From positions 1-5,974 of the forward strand of contig JBLHIH010000194.1 in the NCBI GenBank assembly GCA_047616645.1: 5,974 bases of DNA. Reading direction: 5' to 3'. Made by a program: the position numbers and the translations under genes. Shown piece by piece: positions 5,881 to 5,974 of the stretch; the first letter of the stretch is position 1; every line of letters starts with the position of its first letter. The notes below the pieces were generated by a model. It worked only from the letters and a program-made list of their open reading frames with translations. It was not told the DNA's origin and ran no database searches. This DNA is from JAHRVQ01 sp047616645. Its GTDB lineage: Bacteria > Pseudomonadota > Gammaproteobacteria > Pseudomonadales > Azotimanducaceae.

Positions 5881-5974
5881 AAGCAGCCTCTAGCCACTTT
5901 TGTTCATGATTGTAGGGCGACATATAGTTGTTGGATGAATGCTTCCTCTGACGATGATAGTACACTTCAATGTA
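5879..5974 (-). CDS. IS3-family transposase (OrfB), C-terminal end (partial)
   Basis: The last 31 codons of an IS3-family DDE transposase run off the right edge of the window, with TAG at 5879-5881. The translation begins YIEVYYHRQRKHSSNNYMSP and ends EQKWLEAA. The pattern (F/Y)IEx(F/Y)YNRxRxHSxxxYxSPxxxE is the signature C-terminus of the rve integrase core in IS3-family OrfB proteins. Here His replaces the usual Asn of YYNRQR. The catalytic DDE residues lie upstream, outside the window, except possibly the end of the region after the Glu. An open frame starting at 5897 crosses from this IS into the integrase remnant in another frame; it is an accident of the junction, not a gene. Confidence 0.8.
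   Translation of the reverse strand, partial: YIEVYYHRQRKHSSNNYMSPYNHEQKWLEAA

Larger units (their letters stand above)
5849..5974 (-). mobile_element. 3' end of an IS3-family insertion sequence (partial)
   Basis: The right end of the window holds the last 31 codons of an IS3-type transposase, its stop and a terminal-repeat-like sequence. The rest of the element lies beyond the window. The insertion separates the catalytic part of the integrase from its N-terminal DNA-binding part, so it hit the integrase gene or its remnant. Confidence 0.65.

Noticed and set aside
5445..5897. A 150-codon open frame on the - strand that could pass as an intact small integrase-like protein
   Set aside because: Its start lies inside the IS end, and its last ~15 codons are out-of-frame readthrough past the deletion junction. 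Only its middle is integrase. It is part of the intI pseudogene.
1..5974. CRISPR arrays, tRNA or rRNA genes, cobalamin riboswitch, attC sites
   Set aside because: No regularly spaced repeats, tRNA cloverleaf, rRNA segments, B12-box-like leader or attC core-site pair was found by eye. The intergenic spaces are too short for most of these.

Overview
The window looks like chromosomal DNA of a gammaproteobacterium of moderate to low GC, possibly a marine or aquatic lineage. The basis is an AceE-type (homodimeric E1) pyruvate dehydrogenase followed directly by an AceF with two lipoyl domains, a YajQ-AmpG pair, and the wreck of a chromosomal-type integron integrase. The genus cannot be fixed from the sequence.

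Layout, left to right: (1) the last 50 codons of aceE and the complete aceF, on the + strand, 8 bases apart. (2) Converging on aceF, with only 5 bases between the stop codons, a PduO-type ATP:cob(I)alamin adenosyltransferase gene on the - strand. A promoter-like sequence and two AAGCGCTT palindromes lie in front of it, and a third copy lies at its 3' end. (3) Also on the - strand, a protein with a degenerate receiver-like N-terminus and a degenerate GGDEF domain (GPGEF) that keeps an RxxD motif at the I-site position. (4) Divergent from it across 122 bases, yajQ and then an ampG-family muropeptide permease, 3 bases apart and probably translationally coupled, with ampG starting at TTG. (5) The right end, 5323 to 5974, is accessory and decayed. 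It holds a - strand integron integrase (IntI) pseudogene and the 3' end of an IS3-family insertion sequence that has cut off the integrase's N-terminal part.

How the genes relate: aceEF is central metabolism (pyruvate to acetyl-CoA), without lpd in the visible segment. The pseudo-GGDEF protein and YajQ sit head to head and both belong to families linked to cyclic-di-GMP binding, so a shared signalling theme is possible but unproven. AmpG imports anhydromuropeptides for cell-wall recycling. The integrase remnant has lost both catalytic arginines, a large internal segment, its reading frame and its N-terminus, so it is a dead integron platform. Any surviving attI or cassette array would lie to the right of the window, beyond the IS.
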